Shown piece after piece: positions 9,516 through 17,912 of a stretch of 64,000 bases of DNA. The stretch comes from Planctomycetota bacterium (lineage in GTDB: Bacteria; Planctomycetota; MHYJ01; JACQXL01; JACQZI01), in the NCBI GenBank assembly GCA_016207825.1, contig JACQZI010000007.1, positions 62,001 to 126,000 on the forward strand, written 5' to 3'. The position numbers were made by a program, and so were the translations under genes. How positions within the stretch are numbered: position 1 is the stretch's first letter; every line of letters starts with the position of its first letter. The notes under the pieces are model-generated. The model was not told the DNA's origin, searched no databases, and was given only the letters and a program-made list of their open reading frames with translations.

Positions 9516-10385
9516 TCAATCCTTTGTAATAACCGCAATTAGGCCATCACCCTTACTTGCTTTAACCAAATCTCTCTTATAAGTTTCAACCAATTCCGGG
9601 CTAAAGATATGGTTAAACTTACCAACGCCACCGGGTTTTCCATAACTCATCCAGTGCATATGATTAGAAAGGTCATAACGCTGTATTATCTTTATTTCGT
9701 AGTTTTTACAACTCGCCTTATCAAAAAGCTTGGCGAGCGTGTTTTTCGAATAATAAAACTGGTGTGCCGGCGTATAATAATATATGCGAAATCCAGGAAT
9801 ATCATACAAGGAAAGTAAGGCATCATCTACATTTGGGATTTCAATAAATATTTTACCGCCTTTTTTTAGAATCCTATTAACCTTTTTAAAGAAGACAAAC
9901 GGATCCCCAAGGTGCTCCAAGACAAAGAAAAGGAAAACCATGTCAAAAGAACTTGCGGGCGCGTCATCCAATGAATCATACATTTTTATGCTTATTTTCT
10001 CGCAGTGCTCGCGCAGTATCCTATGCGTTTCAATTCCAGCAACAGACCTTACTTTATCTTTTATCTCTGCAAGAAAATACCCGGAAGCGCAGCCTATCTC
10101 CAGGCAATCAAGATTTGAATTCAAATAGTTTTTGGTTAAATCGAAATAAACCTTAGCGTCTCCCTGGCGGGCTTTGAATAAATCAGCCGGGGTAGCCCCC
10201 TTTTCATGGCTATAAATTTCCCCGTATTCTTTCTCGTAGAATATCCGCTCTTCTTCAGGGGACATTTGCGGATACAAAAACACCAGCGAACAATCCCTGC
10301 ATTTATAAACCTTTCTAGGGCTTTCGTATCTTAATTTTTCCGAAACCAACTCGTTGTTCTCGCTACCGCAAAGATAGCATTTCAT
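9516..10385 (-). CDS. class I SAM-dependent methyltransferase with N-terminal zinc ribbon
   Basis: A 289-aa protein with an N-terminal CYLCG...CRDC pair (CxxC at residues 3-6 and about 29-32) that forms a small zinc-binding head, as in NDP-sugar C-methyltransferase-like proteins. LEIGCASGYFL is SAM motif I, and DMVFLFFVLEHLGDP is motif II. It lacks the C-terminal C-methyltransferase domain of TylC3/TcaB9 proteins, so it is closer to plain Methyltransf_23 members. It lies between a Wzx flippase (16 bp) and another methyltransferase (4 bp). Glycan methylation or capping is the likely job. Confidence 0.82.
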   Translation of the reverse strand: MKCYLCGSENNELVSEKLRYESPRKVYKCRDCSLVFLYPQMSPEEERIFYEKEYGEIYSHEKGATPADLFKARQGDAKVYFDLTKNYLNSNLDCLEIGCASGYFLAEIKDKVRSVAGIETHRILREHCEKISIKMYDSLDDAPASSFDMVFLFFVLEHLGDPFVFFKKVNRILKKGGKIFIEIPNVDDALLSLYDIPGFRIYYYTPAHQFYYSKNTLAKLFDKASCKNYEIKIIQRYDLSNHMHWMSYGKPGGVGKFNHIFSPELVETYKRDLVKASKGDGLIAVITKD

Positions 10386-10400
10386 ATTTATATCCCTTTC

Positions 10401-11918
10401 TCATGTTTTAAATGACCACATTTTTTTAAGTTGTTTCTTTTCCTCGTATTTTAATACAGCGATATAACTAAAAATCAAACCAATGATGTATATTAACCCC
10501 ATTTCAAGTAGCGTAACAACAATATTCTTCGGCGTATACATTAAAAGAGCAAGCACTGAGACTACTATTGTAAAAAAGTATGTAAAAATGTTGCGAGCTA
10601 CCGTAAAGGAATAAAATTCATTTAAAGAAACCCTTAATTCCTTTAAAATAATCCAAATATTTAACGGAAATGCTATTAATATCATTGGAATAGTAGTTCC
10701 TAAAGCAACACCCAAAACACCTAAATAATTAACTAGAATTAAACTTAATATCAAATTTAATAACGCATTAAACATTGTAATCCAAAAAAATATTTTGACA
10801 ATCCCTTTTGCAGTAAGAATCGCACTCCCTAAATTAAAATAAGCCCCAAAAAGCCAAAATAACAATAATATCTGGGCGGGCAAAATACTCTCTTTAAAAT
10901 CCGCCCCCATCCAATTATTAATAAAAGGCTCAGCAAAAATAATAGTAATTAAAATTATGGGAATATAGACTAATGTTGTTAATTTAGTTCCATTTAACAA
11001 TAGGGTTTTTTGTTTATCGTATAAACCCGCCCCTTCCATCTCGGCACTTAATGGCCATGCAGGCTCCAGTAAAACAGGCGAAATTGACCGAATATTTTGT
11101 TGAATTGACCAGGCAATACTATAAATTGCAACAGCCGTTACATTTAAAAATAAACCAATTACCACATAATCGATTTGATAAATCAAAATAGCAAATAACG
11201 ATATTAAAAACAGATAAAAACTGTAATTAAACATTTTTTTGAAGACCGGTTGCCGAAAACTTAAAATGTTGAGTTTTAATTCCCCTAATGAAGAACGTGT
11301 AACGAGATACAAAATAAACGCACTGATGCTATTTAATATCTGATTTACTAACATCACACTAATTATTCCATAACCATTATTTAATAAAATAACAACAGAT
11401 GCAAGTGTTACCAAAAGAGTGCCTATATTCACAAAAACCTCCCAATTATACATCTGTAACCCTCGAGCAACTCCACGAAAAACATTAGTTATCCATGAAA
11501 AGACAGAAAACACTGCCGCAATTAACAATAAATTCCTCATTGTAATACCCTGCTCAGCATTTAAGCCAAACCATTTTCCAACAAAAAAAGAACTAGCAAA
11601 AAGAAGCAAAGCAACTAACATTCCTACTAAAAAAAAGAAAGACAATGAAACATTAACTGATTCTGTTAGAGAATTCTTATCGTTTGCCCCCTTATATTCT
11701 GCAACATATTTCACCAAAGCAGATAACATGCCAAAATCCAATACGCCAAAATAGCCTGTAAAAGTAAGAGCTAAAAGATAAATACCATATGCTTCTTTAC
11801 CAACTTCATAAACAATAAAAGGAGTAAGATATAATTGCACAAAAAAGAAAATTATCTTACTCGCAATTAAAAATTTTATATTTCTCCCTAATTTTTTAAG
11901 CATAGTAACTATTTTCAA
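10401..11918 (-). CDS. Wzx-type oligosaccharide flippase (MATE/MVF superfamily)
   Basis: A 505-aa polytopic membrane protein. Reading the sequence gives about 12-14 hydrophobic segments, beginning with FLIASKIIFFFVQLYLTPF and followed by the charged GKEAYGIYLL loop typical of polysaccharide-biosynthesis (Wzx/RfbX) transporters. It would flip a lipid-linked glycan unit across the inner membrane. Its start overlaps the end of the upstream glycosyltransferase-like gene by 4 bp (ATGA). The gene is visibly AT-rich, as is common for O-antigen/exopolysaccharide flippases. No Wzy polymerase gene is recognisable in the window. Confidence 0.88.
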   Translation of the reverse strand: MKIVTMLKKLGRNIKFLIASKIIFFFVQLYLTPFIVYEVGKEAYGIYLLALTFTGYFGVLDFGMLSALVKYVAEYKGANDKNSLTESVNVSLSFFFLVGMLVALLLFASSFFVGKWFGLNAEQGITMRNLLLIAAVFSVFSWITNVFRGVARGLQMYNWEVFVNIGTLLVTLASVVILLNNGYGIISVMLVNQILNSISAFILYLVTRSSLGELKLNILSFRQPVFKKMFNYSFYLFLISLFAILIYQIDYVVIGLFLNVTAVAIYSIAWSIQQNIRSISPVLLEPAWPLSAEMEGAGLYDKQKTLLLNGTKLTTLVYIPIILITIIFAEPFINNWMGADFKESILPAQILLLFWLFGAYFNLGSAILTAKGIVKIFFWITMFNALLNLILSLILVNYLGVLGVALGTTIPMILIAFPLNIWIILKELRVSLNEFYSFTVARNIFTYFFTIVVSVLALLMYTPKNIVVTLLEMGLIYIIGLIFSYIAVLKYEEKKQLKKMWSFKT

Positions 11919-13612
11919 AATTTCCGACAGTAGTCCTTAATATTTTTCGAATGAATAAACTTTTTTATATAAGAAACAGCCTCTCTCTCCTTATTATAAG
12001 GCATTAAATTCTTCCCCCAAAACGAAAGAGCATCCGGATTCATATCAAACCATGATGGATAAACGCCAAAAACAGGAATCCCGGCAACAGCCGCTTGATA
12101 CATACCTGTAGAAGGATAATCCGTTATCAAGGCGTAACTATCCGGTAATTCATCAAATAAAGACACAAAACTATATTTTATATTTGGAAGATTCAATCCC
12201 ATTATACATTTATCCAAAAACCCACCTCTTTTTATTTCCCGTAAAGATTTCCAAATAAAAACAAAGGACTTTTCATTAATGAAACTATCAATGATTTTTT
12301 TTTGCAACTTATAATAAAAAACATCGGGATATTGAGCTCCATCTAACCTTCTTTCATTTAACATAAAAAATGTTGGCAAATAAATTATTTTTTTCTTCGC
12401 CCCATGTTTTATTTTAAAATTGCGGAACTGACTAAAAAGTATTTTTTTTCGTTTAATAAATACATTTAAGTTATTACCTTCCGCCGTCCTTTGCAACAAA
12501 TTATCGGTCCCCGTTTGCTCACATACCACCTCATCACTAAACAAAAGCTCGCTGTACTTCCAAAGGTTTGAATCAAAAGGACTATCGCCGTGCAACAAAA
12601 TAATTCTTCGGGTGGCTTTATTGTGTTTGTAAAAATACAAATAAAAAGGAAGGAAAGGCGCTGAAACATAGAAAGGAGATACAACTGCGGCAAATTTATT
12701 TAACAGCGTTTTTTTGTTTTTCATATCTTCGTAAACACTCAGAGTGCCCAAAACGTCATTATTGATAATTTCATTAAGCGCCTGCTCAATCAATTCGATG
12801 TCATTTAAGCCTAATTTCACCCCGATATCATTGCATTTTTGCTTGACACTTCGGGAATCAATACTAATTTTTTTTCGTTTTCCGCTTGACGCCATTTTAT
12901 ATTTTCGAAAAGATAGTAATTGCGACAACTGAATAAAATCCGCTCTATTATTGTAGAACCATATTTTCTTCCTTTTTGATTGTTCTTCCCTAATTAATTC
13001 TTTTAAATTATAGCTGTCACTTAAAAACAAAACGTTTCCTTTTTTGTTTATAGAATTCCTGCACGCTACTTGAAGAGGGAAAACGATACGGTTTTTTATC
13101 GCTGCGATTATATTCGACAACGAAATCCGCCATCTATATTTAGTCTTCTTCATATGATTAATAACACTTACTTTAGTGTGTTTAAAATCAATCTCTGCTT
13201 GTTTAGAAAAATATTTTAACAGCCAAGCATCTATATCTTCTTCCGCTGAATAATATCTTATTAAGTCAGGTTTTATCTGTTTAAAAAAACTTTCGTATAT
13301 TACTTTTCTAAGGAAAATATATTCAAATTTAGTCTTTACATGGTACATATATATTAAATAATCATCTGGTTTTAAATCTAACTTGTTTCCATTTAATATG
13401 TCATAGAAAGAACGGCAAATATACTCTTCTAATTCAACAAAAAGACTCTGATGTTTTAGCAGTTCCTGCTCGGAATAATAACTTTCTAAAATGCTATAAG
13501 AAATATTTCGCTTATCGAATTCATAGGCTACTTCCGGATTCAAAACAATGGATACATCTCCGTTATTAATACTATCTTGGGAGAAACTATTATAAAACCT
13601 ATAAATTACCAT
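11915..13612 (-). CDS. large protein with GT-B/CDP-glycerol-transferase-like C-terminus
   Basis: A 565-aa soluble protein. The C-terminal ~200 residues contain FVFIWKSLRE, a phosphate-site-like ITDYPSTGMYQAAVAGIPVFGVYP and then WGKNLMPYNKE, reminiscent of the C-terminal half of glycerophosphotransferases and surface-carbohydrate GT-B enzymes. The N-terminal half has no motif I recognise. The gene is strongly AT-rich and sits directly before the flippase, where glycosyltransferases of such operons are usually found. Assembly of the glycan is likely, but the activity is unproven. Upstream (12 bp) lies the unrelated unknown-family gene at 13625-14617. Confidence 0.5.
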   Translation of the reverse strand: MVIYRFYNSFSQDSINNGDVSIVLNPEVAYEFDKRNISYSILESYYSEQELLKHQSLFVELEEYICRSFYDILNGNKLDLKPDDYLIYMYHVKTKFEYIFLRKVIYESFFKQIKPDLIRYYSAEEDIDAWLLKYFSKQAEIDFKHTKVSVINHMKKTKYRWRISLSNIIAAIKNRIVFPLQVACRNSINKKGNVLFLSDSYNLKELIREEQSKRKKIWFYNNRADFIQLSQLLSFRKYKMASSGKRKKISIDSRSVKQKCNDIGVKLGLNDIELIEQALNEIINNDVLGTLSVYEDMKNKKTLLNKFAAVVSPFYVSAPFLPFYLYFYKHNKATRRIILLHGDSPFDSNLWKYSELLFSDEVVCEQTGTDNLLQRTAEGNNLNVFIKRKKILFSQFRNFKIKHGAKKKIIYLPTFFMLNERRLDGAQYPDVFYYKLQKKIIDSFINEKSFVFIWKSLREIKRGGFLDKCIMGLNLPNIKYSFVSLFDELPDSYALITDYPSTGMYQAAVAGIPVFGVYPSWFDMNPDALSFWGKNLMPYNKEREAVSYIKKFIHSKNIKDYCRKF

Positions 13613-13624
13613 AAAATTAATGCT

Positions 13625-14617
13625 TCATACTTTTATTGCCACCTGAACATCCAAATGCATATCCACCAAAATGGATTGACCGAATCTCCCGATAAAATCC
13701 GCAGGTTTTTCAGCGTAAGCCAAAGACACTGGCTCTATTGTGTTAGCATCTTTCCCCAAAAAATACCGCCGGATCTGATTTCGGATAGCTGTAAGCGCTG
13801 AGCTATTCTTAAACTCCGCTGTTTTCTCATGCACAATAAAGGAAAGATGGGATGAACCACCGCTTTGAAAAGATGCTATATCTACATTTCTATAAGAATC
13901 AATTAACTGATTGGTCCGGTCATTTTCCCGGCTGACCGCCTCCGGGGCGTAATTAGCCGTTTGGATATTGCTGACAGCTCTTCTCAAGCGTGTCCGCAGC
14001 TCTACCTGAAATTTCCGTAATCGGCTGGGGCGTGTAATTAAACATGGCTGGCCTTTGATTAGCCGGTCTTGCTTGCGGAGATATTCCGGAGTAAGCACAT
14101 CACCAGATAACCAACTAATAATAATACTCAATGCTGATTTTCCCGTATAAGGATTAATCGCCAAAAGGTTCGGGCTGGGATTGAGCGCTCCTGCCAGAAC
14201 CCAAGGGCCAAAACTCATTTTTTCCGTATAATCCACCGCGCTGATTGGTAATGATGCTTTGATATATTCTGCAGGAATGCCGTTTCTACCCTGATATTTC
14301 ATCTCAGCGTGCTTTTGATATCGCTTAGCCGCGTCAGCGCTTTTTATCCCATATGAATGTTTCAAAATAATCTCGCGGGCATCCAATTCACTTCTGCTGA
14401 TAAACTTAGGATTAAGGAATTTAGGAAACACTTTCAGGAGCGGGTTGGCTACTTTCCGGCGGTAAGCCTTCAAGTCAGGAATGGCTTCTTTGCGTGCTTC
14501 GTTGATATAGGCTACGCGGTTATAATAGCCCCGCATCCATTTCAAAGCGAGGCTTAAGGGATAGAAATTATATCCCGGTATAAAGACCATAACTCTCGTA
14601 AGTACTTTATCTGCCAT
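13625..14617 (-). CDS. unknown-family protein with SREND and GGxSHL motifs (copy 1)
   Basis: I do not recognise this 330-aa protein. It has no signal peptide or clear membrane helix. Conserved pieces shared with the protein at 39787-40590 are KVL..VMVFIPG at the N-terminus, INEARKEAIPD (residues 38-48), SRENDRTNQLID (229-240) and FQSGGSSHLSF (250-260). The two are therefore paralogues over most of their length. This copy has about 60 extra C-terminal residues. It is preceded by an array of 22-bp repeats (14650-14979) and is inserted between surface-sugar genes, with base use unlike its AT-rich neighbours. It looks like a separate module placed into the operon. The function is unknown, and nothing suggests a carbohydrate enzyme. 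Confidence 0.75.
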   Translation of the reverse strand: MADKVLTRVMVFIPGYNFYPLSLALKWMRGYYNRVAYINEARKEAIPDLKAYRRKVANPLLKVFPKFLNPKFISRSELDAREIILKHSYGIKSADAAKRYQKHAEMKYQGRNGIPAEYIKASLPISAVDYTEKMSFGPWVLAGALNPSPNLLAINPYTGKSALSIIISWLSGDVLTPEYLRKQDRLIKGQPCLITRPSRLRKFQVELRTRLRRAVSNIQTANYAPEAVSRENDRTNQLIDSYRNVDIASFQSGGSSHLSFIVHEKTAEFKNSSALTAIRNQIRRYFLGKDANTIEPVSLAYAEKPADFIGRFGQSILVDMHLDVQVAIKV

Positions 14618-14649
14618 ATATACTTTCCGGCATATGGAGGGGGATAGGG

Positions 14650-14979
14650 TATATGGGTAGCCTACCCCCTGCCATATCTCCGACTACCCTTTGATATTGG
14701 GGATACCCCCCATCAAAAATGGGGCTACCACCCCTAAAGACTACGGATATTATCCCGAAAGGCTGGCAGTAGGTATAATAAAGATTAGAGATAGCCCTCC
14801 TAATGACTACAGGTAATGCGGCTAAGGACAGCGGGTAATAGTTCCAAGCGCAGGGAGTAATACCCTCAAGTGTGTAACGTAGCCTCTTTGTGGACAGAAA
14901 GTAGCCCCCGTCAGGGCTGGGCGCATCCCCTCTAATCCCAAGACTATCACCCCCTGCTGACCGGGGATCCCTCACGCCA
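14650..14979. repeat. array of 15 degenerate 22-bp repeats with palindromic cores
   Basis: The stretch divides exactly into 15 units of 22 bp with no indel. On the plus strand most units follow the pattern: variable 5-6 bases, GGG, TA or TA-like centre, CCC, then CTAA or TCAA at the end. Many centres are palindromic, for example GGGTAGCCTACCC (14655-14667), GGATATTATCC (14744-14754) and GGGATCCC (14964-14971). Units differ from each other in sequence but keep the centre. This fills the only gap of more than 300 bp in the sugar operon (14618-15009). A further partial unit may lie on each side. The period is not a multiple of three, so this is not coding sequence. Confidence 0.8.
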
Positions 14980-15009
14980 GAGAGTGCCCAAAAGTTACTA
15001 TTAATTTGT

Positions 15010-15471
15010 TTACGTTCTTCTGTATTCATAAATTAACTTCCGAGGAGTCTCCTCTTTTAAGACATATCCGGCGCGGGAAAAAACCTTGCTGGACGCAATA
15101 TTATCTTTTTTGATTTCCGCAATAATAGGCTTAGTCGTTTTAGTTTCAGTCATTACTTTTTCTGTACCCAGACTAATAATCTTTGCACCTACACCTTTAC
15201 CGATAAATTTCGGATTAAGATTAACACTTACCTTAACAACTGGCCCTCCTGTCTCAAACCTAATAACCCCGATTTTATTACGTGCCCGGCGAGCCAGATA
15301 CATTTTAGTCGCAGGGTCTAATAGTTTAGAATAAAACCATTTTTTATGTTCTCTCCATAGAATAGGCCTTTGGCTAAAAAAGTTTTTCCTGACCCGAAAG
15401 AAACTTCTCCATAACCATAAATCCTTACAATCTTTTTCATTCACAGTTTTTAATATAATCAATTGATTCAT
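15010..15471 (-). CDS. GNAT-family N-acetyltransferase
   Basis: A 153-aa GNAT fold protein. The N-terminal VNEKDCKDLWLWR and the middle WREHKKWFYSKL match the PseH/RimJ-like branch. VNLNPKFIGKGVGAKII is the acetyl-CoA-binding motif A (variant of Q/RxxGxG/A), and SSKVFSRAGY is motif B. In pseudaminic acid synthesis PseH acetylates the 4-amino group of the PseC product. This gene and the one at 22579-23133 are both candidates. The stop-start overlap with the PIG-L gene (4 bp) places it in the operon. The repeat array begins immediately downstream. Confidence 0.8.
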   Translation of the reverse strand: MNQLIILKTVNEKDCKDLWLWRSFFRVRKNFFSQRPILWREHKKWFYSKLLDPATKMYLARRARNKIGVIRFETGGPVVKVSVNLNPKFIGKGVGAKIISLGTEKVMTETKTTKPIIAEIKKDNIASSKVFSRAGYVLKEETPRKLIYEYRRT

Positions 15472-16145
15472 CGTATTACTCTCACAACCTCAAACACCTC
15501 AGCATAATTAAACCCAACCATACCGCCCCAACGCTTGCCAATAACCCGAATAGTTTCTTCAGAACGGGGATGAGGAAATTGTTTTAATTCGGTCTGATAA
15601 GCTTTTAATCCTTTTATTTTTTTCTCAATCGTTGAAGTAATATCCACAAAAACATTAGGGGCAAATTGGACAGGATAATTCCATTCAGTTGAAGATGGTA
15701 TTTCAAATGAATATATTTCTTTAACCGTCTCCCCTTTAATGGGTCGGCAAGCAGTCAACACTGCATCATAAGTTATTCGATGATCAATATTTAAATCACC
15801 CCTGTGGTGAGTATAGATAATATCTGGTTTAATCTGGTTTTTAACCTTTTCAATCGCTTTCACAATGTTCAACAATGGAACGCTGTCAAATTGATTATCT
15901 GGAAAATCTAAGATAAATGATTTTTCAATCTTAAATATTTTTAAAACTTTATCAATGGAAGCTTTTAACTTCTTCATTTCTTTACTTTTCATCCCAGTCT
16001 CTCTGCGGAGAAACCGTGAGGTCATCCCCTCGCCAAGGATTAAAAGATTCACCTCTGACTCATCGGCAAACCGAGTAATTGTACCTCCACAACCTAAAAC
16101 TTCATCATCAGGATGCGCTGCTACAATTAATATTTTCTTTTTCAT
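15468..16145 (-). CDS. PIG-L/LmbE family N-deacetylase
   Basis: A 225-aa zinc-dependent deacetylase. AAHPDDE at residues 9-15 holds the metal-binding and catalytic H11, D13 and D14; GCGGT follows, and YTHHRGDLNIDH carries the second metal-ligand block. PIG-L enzymes remove N-acetyl groups from GlcNAc-type sugars, as in MshB, BshB and GPI synthesis. It overlaps the formyltransferase upstream and the acetyltransferase downstream by 4 bp each. This suggests an N-acetyl group is removed and replaced with another acyl group (formyl or other) on the nonulosonic acid or an amino sugar, which is inference from gene order. Confidence 0.88.
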   Translation of the reverse strand: MKKKILIVAAHPDDEVLGCGGTITRFADESEVNLLILGEGMTSRFLRRETGMKSKEMKKLKASIDKVLKIFKIEKSFILDFPDNQFDSVPLLNIVKAIEKVKNQIKPDIIYTHHRGDLNIDHRITYDAVLTACRPIKGETVKEIYSFEIPSSTEWNYPVQFAPNVFVDITSTIEKKIKGLKAYQTELKQFPHPRSEETIRVIGKRWGGMVGFNYAEVFEVVRVIR

Positions 16146-16840
16146 TTGTTTTCCTTTCTGCTAATCCGTACTTTTGCCTCAATGTACTTTCTCGTTTTTA
16201 TCGCCTTTGTAAACGATAAATTAAGGTTTTTAGTTTCAATAAAGGCGGCAGGATATCCTTCCCCATCAAGCATACGAATATAATCATATACGCCGTTCAA
16301 ATCAACCTGTTCCGGTATTCTGCTATCCTTTGCGGTACGTCTTTGAAATTTAGCAACGATTCCCTCCTGGGGGTTTGGAACAGGTTCATTTCGCATAATA
16401 TATGGTATCATATTGTTAAAAATAACTTGAGATGCTCTCCGGTATATCTCGTCCGCGGAACCATTTAATGATAAATCCTTTTTCATATAAACGGGGCCTG
16501 CATCTAACGCCTTTACAACTTTGATAGCTGTTATTTTTGTTTGATAAATCTTTCTGACTATTAGGTTTTGAAGAGGACTCCCGCCACGCCCAAACGGTAA
16601 ATCTGTCATATGAAATACAATGCATTCAAAATTATTATGTATCTCTTCTGGTATAATCCAAGACCAATGAGGGAAAAATATATACCTTGGCTTTATTTTA
16701 TTCATTTTTTCATAATTTAACGCGTTCTTATCGCGCACTAAGAAAATCTTACTGTCGGGATTATTTTTAATAAATTCTTTGGCTCTTTTTATATTCCAAC
16801 TTTTTATCGTTGCAACCACATAGCATTTTTTGATATTCAT
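16142..16840 (-). CDS. formyltransferase family protein (sugar N-formyltransferase-like)
   Basis: About 232 aa. I choose the ATG at 16840 (MNIKKCYVV), which gives an ATGA overlap with the synthase gene, over the ATG four codons earlier. FHMTDLPFGRGGSPLQN is the 10-formyl-THF transferase motif (H of the HxSLLP-like block), and VKALDAGPVY carries the conserved Asp, as in methionyl-tRNA formyltransferase, ArnA and VioF. The methionyl-tRNA-specific C-terminal domain is absent and the protein is short, so an amino-sugar N-formyltransferase is more likely than Fmt. Neighbours are nonulosonic-acid synthase and PIG-L deacetylase. Confidence 0.82.
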   Translation of the reverse strand: MNIKKCYVVATIKSWNIKRAKEFIKNNPDSKIFLVRDKNALNYEKMNKIKPRYIFFPHWSWIIPEEIHNNFECIVFHMTDLPFGRGGSPLQNLIVRKIYQTKITAIKVVKALDAGPVYMKKDLSLNGSADEIYRRASQVIFNNMIPYIMRNEPVPNPQEGIVAKFQRRTAKDSRIPEQVDLNGVYDYIRMLDGEGYPAAFIETKNLNLSFTKAIKTRKYIEAKVRISRKENK

Positions 16841-17889
16841 ACCATTTCCCATGTTAAAATATCATCTTGTTCAATATTCTTTTTGGCGACACGGCCGACA
16901 ACAATATCCATCATCTTAGTCGGGATACCGTAACCAGGGCGTTTGACATCTATCATTCCCATGGTAATTTTTGTGCCTTTTGGGATATTGCAAGCGGCGA
17001 CCAAGCTGCGCCTGCCAATCTTATAAAGCTCTTCCTCCGCCCTGGTATGCATTTTTATCGGAGATCCTAAGGATTTTTCAGTGTCCCTGATTGCCTGAAC
17101 CATGCTTTTTAATTCACCAGGCTCTAATGCGAATGGATGGTCCGGGCCGGGTAAACTCCTATCCAATGTGAAGTGCTTTTCTATTACGCAGGCGCCTAAG
17201 GCTACCGCGGCAATATCAGAGGTCATTCCCAAAGTATGGTCGGAAAAACCAACCGGCAATTGAAACGCCTGATTCATCGTTTGCATAGCCCGTAAGTTTA
17301 AATCTTCGTATTTAGGCGGATAGCTGATTGCGCAATGGAGCAAAACAACCTTATGGTTGCCAGCCTTATAAATAACATCAAGGGCTGTTTCAATATCCGC
17401 TAAATCGGCCATTCCGGTTGAGAGAATTATCGGTTTGCCTGTTTCAGCCGTGTGTTTCAATAACGGCAAGTGGGTTATTTCAAAAGATGCTATTTTATGC
17501 GCAGATACCCCTACTTTCTCCAGTTCATCAACAGCTTCCAGGTCAAAAGGGGTGGACATAAAAAGAATGCCTTTCTTCCGGCAATACAACATCAAATCCT
17601 TATGCCACTTTCGCGGTATTTCTATCTTTTTAATAAGATCCCAAAGTGTTTCTTTTCCTTTGACCAGCTTGTTTTTCTTCAGATATGAAGCCATGGGTGT
17701 TTTGCGCGAGTAAATTTTTTCCGCAGAATAGGTTTGGAATTTAACCGCGTCAGCGCCTGCCGCTGCCGCTACATCTATCAGCTTTAACGCCTGTTTAAAA
17801 TTACGGTTATGGTTACTGCCGGCTTCGGCAATAATAAAACAAGGCTCGCCTTCTCCTATCCATCTTTTACCTATTTTTACTTTTTTCAT
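16837..17889 (-). CDS. nonulosonic acid synthase (NeuB/PseI/LegI family)
   Basis: A 350-aa enzyme that condenses phosphoenolpyruvate with a 6-carbon amino sugar to give a 9-carbon acid. IIAEAGSNHNRN at the N-terminus, DAVKFQTY, KIASFEITHLPLL, ILSTGMAD, VGFSDHTLG and IEKHFTLDRSLPGPDHPFALEP are all hallmark NeuB-barrel motifs. The last ~60 residues are a SAF (antifreeze-like) domain, with SLVAACNIPKGT and DIVVGRVAKKNI. With pseB, pseC and pseG in the same operon, pseudaminic acid synthase is the best reading. The GPDH..LEP sequence does not by itself separate PseI from LegI or NeuB, so I leave the symbol empty. Confidence 0.92.
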   Translation of the reverse strand: MKKVKIGKRWIGEGEPCFIIAEAGSNHNRNFKQALKLIDVAAAAGADAVKFQTYSAEKIYSRKTPMASYLKKNKLVKGKETLWDLIKKIEIPRKWHKDLMLYCRKKGILFMSTPFDLEAVDELEKVGVSAHKIASFEITHLPLLKHTAETGKPIILSTGMADLADIETALDVIYKAGNHKVVLLHCAISYPPKYEDLNLRAMQTMNQAFQLPVGFSDHTLGMTSDIAAVALGACVIEKHFTLDRSLPGPDHPFALEPGELKSMVQAIRDTEKSLGSPIKMHTRAEEELYKIGRRSLVAACNIPKGTKITMGMIDVKRPGYGIPTKMMDIVVGRVAKKNIEQDDILTWEMV

Positions 17890-17912
17890 TTTCCACCTCT
17901 TTTAGCCGCGGA

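Noticed and set aside
14607-15029. A 140-residue open frame across the first repeat array
   Set aside because: It reads straight through 22-bp repeats, whose period is not a multiple of three. It has no family resemblance and overlaps two real genes.
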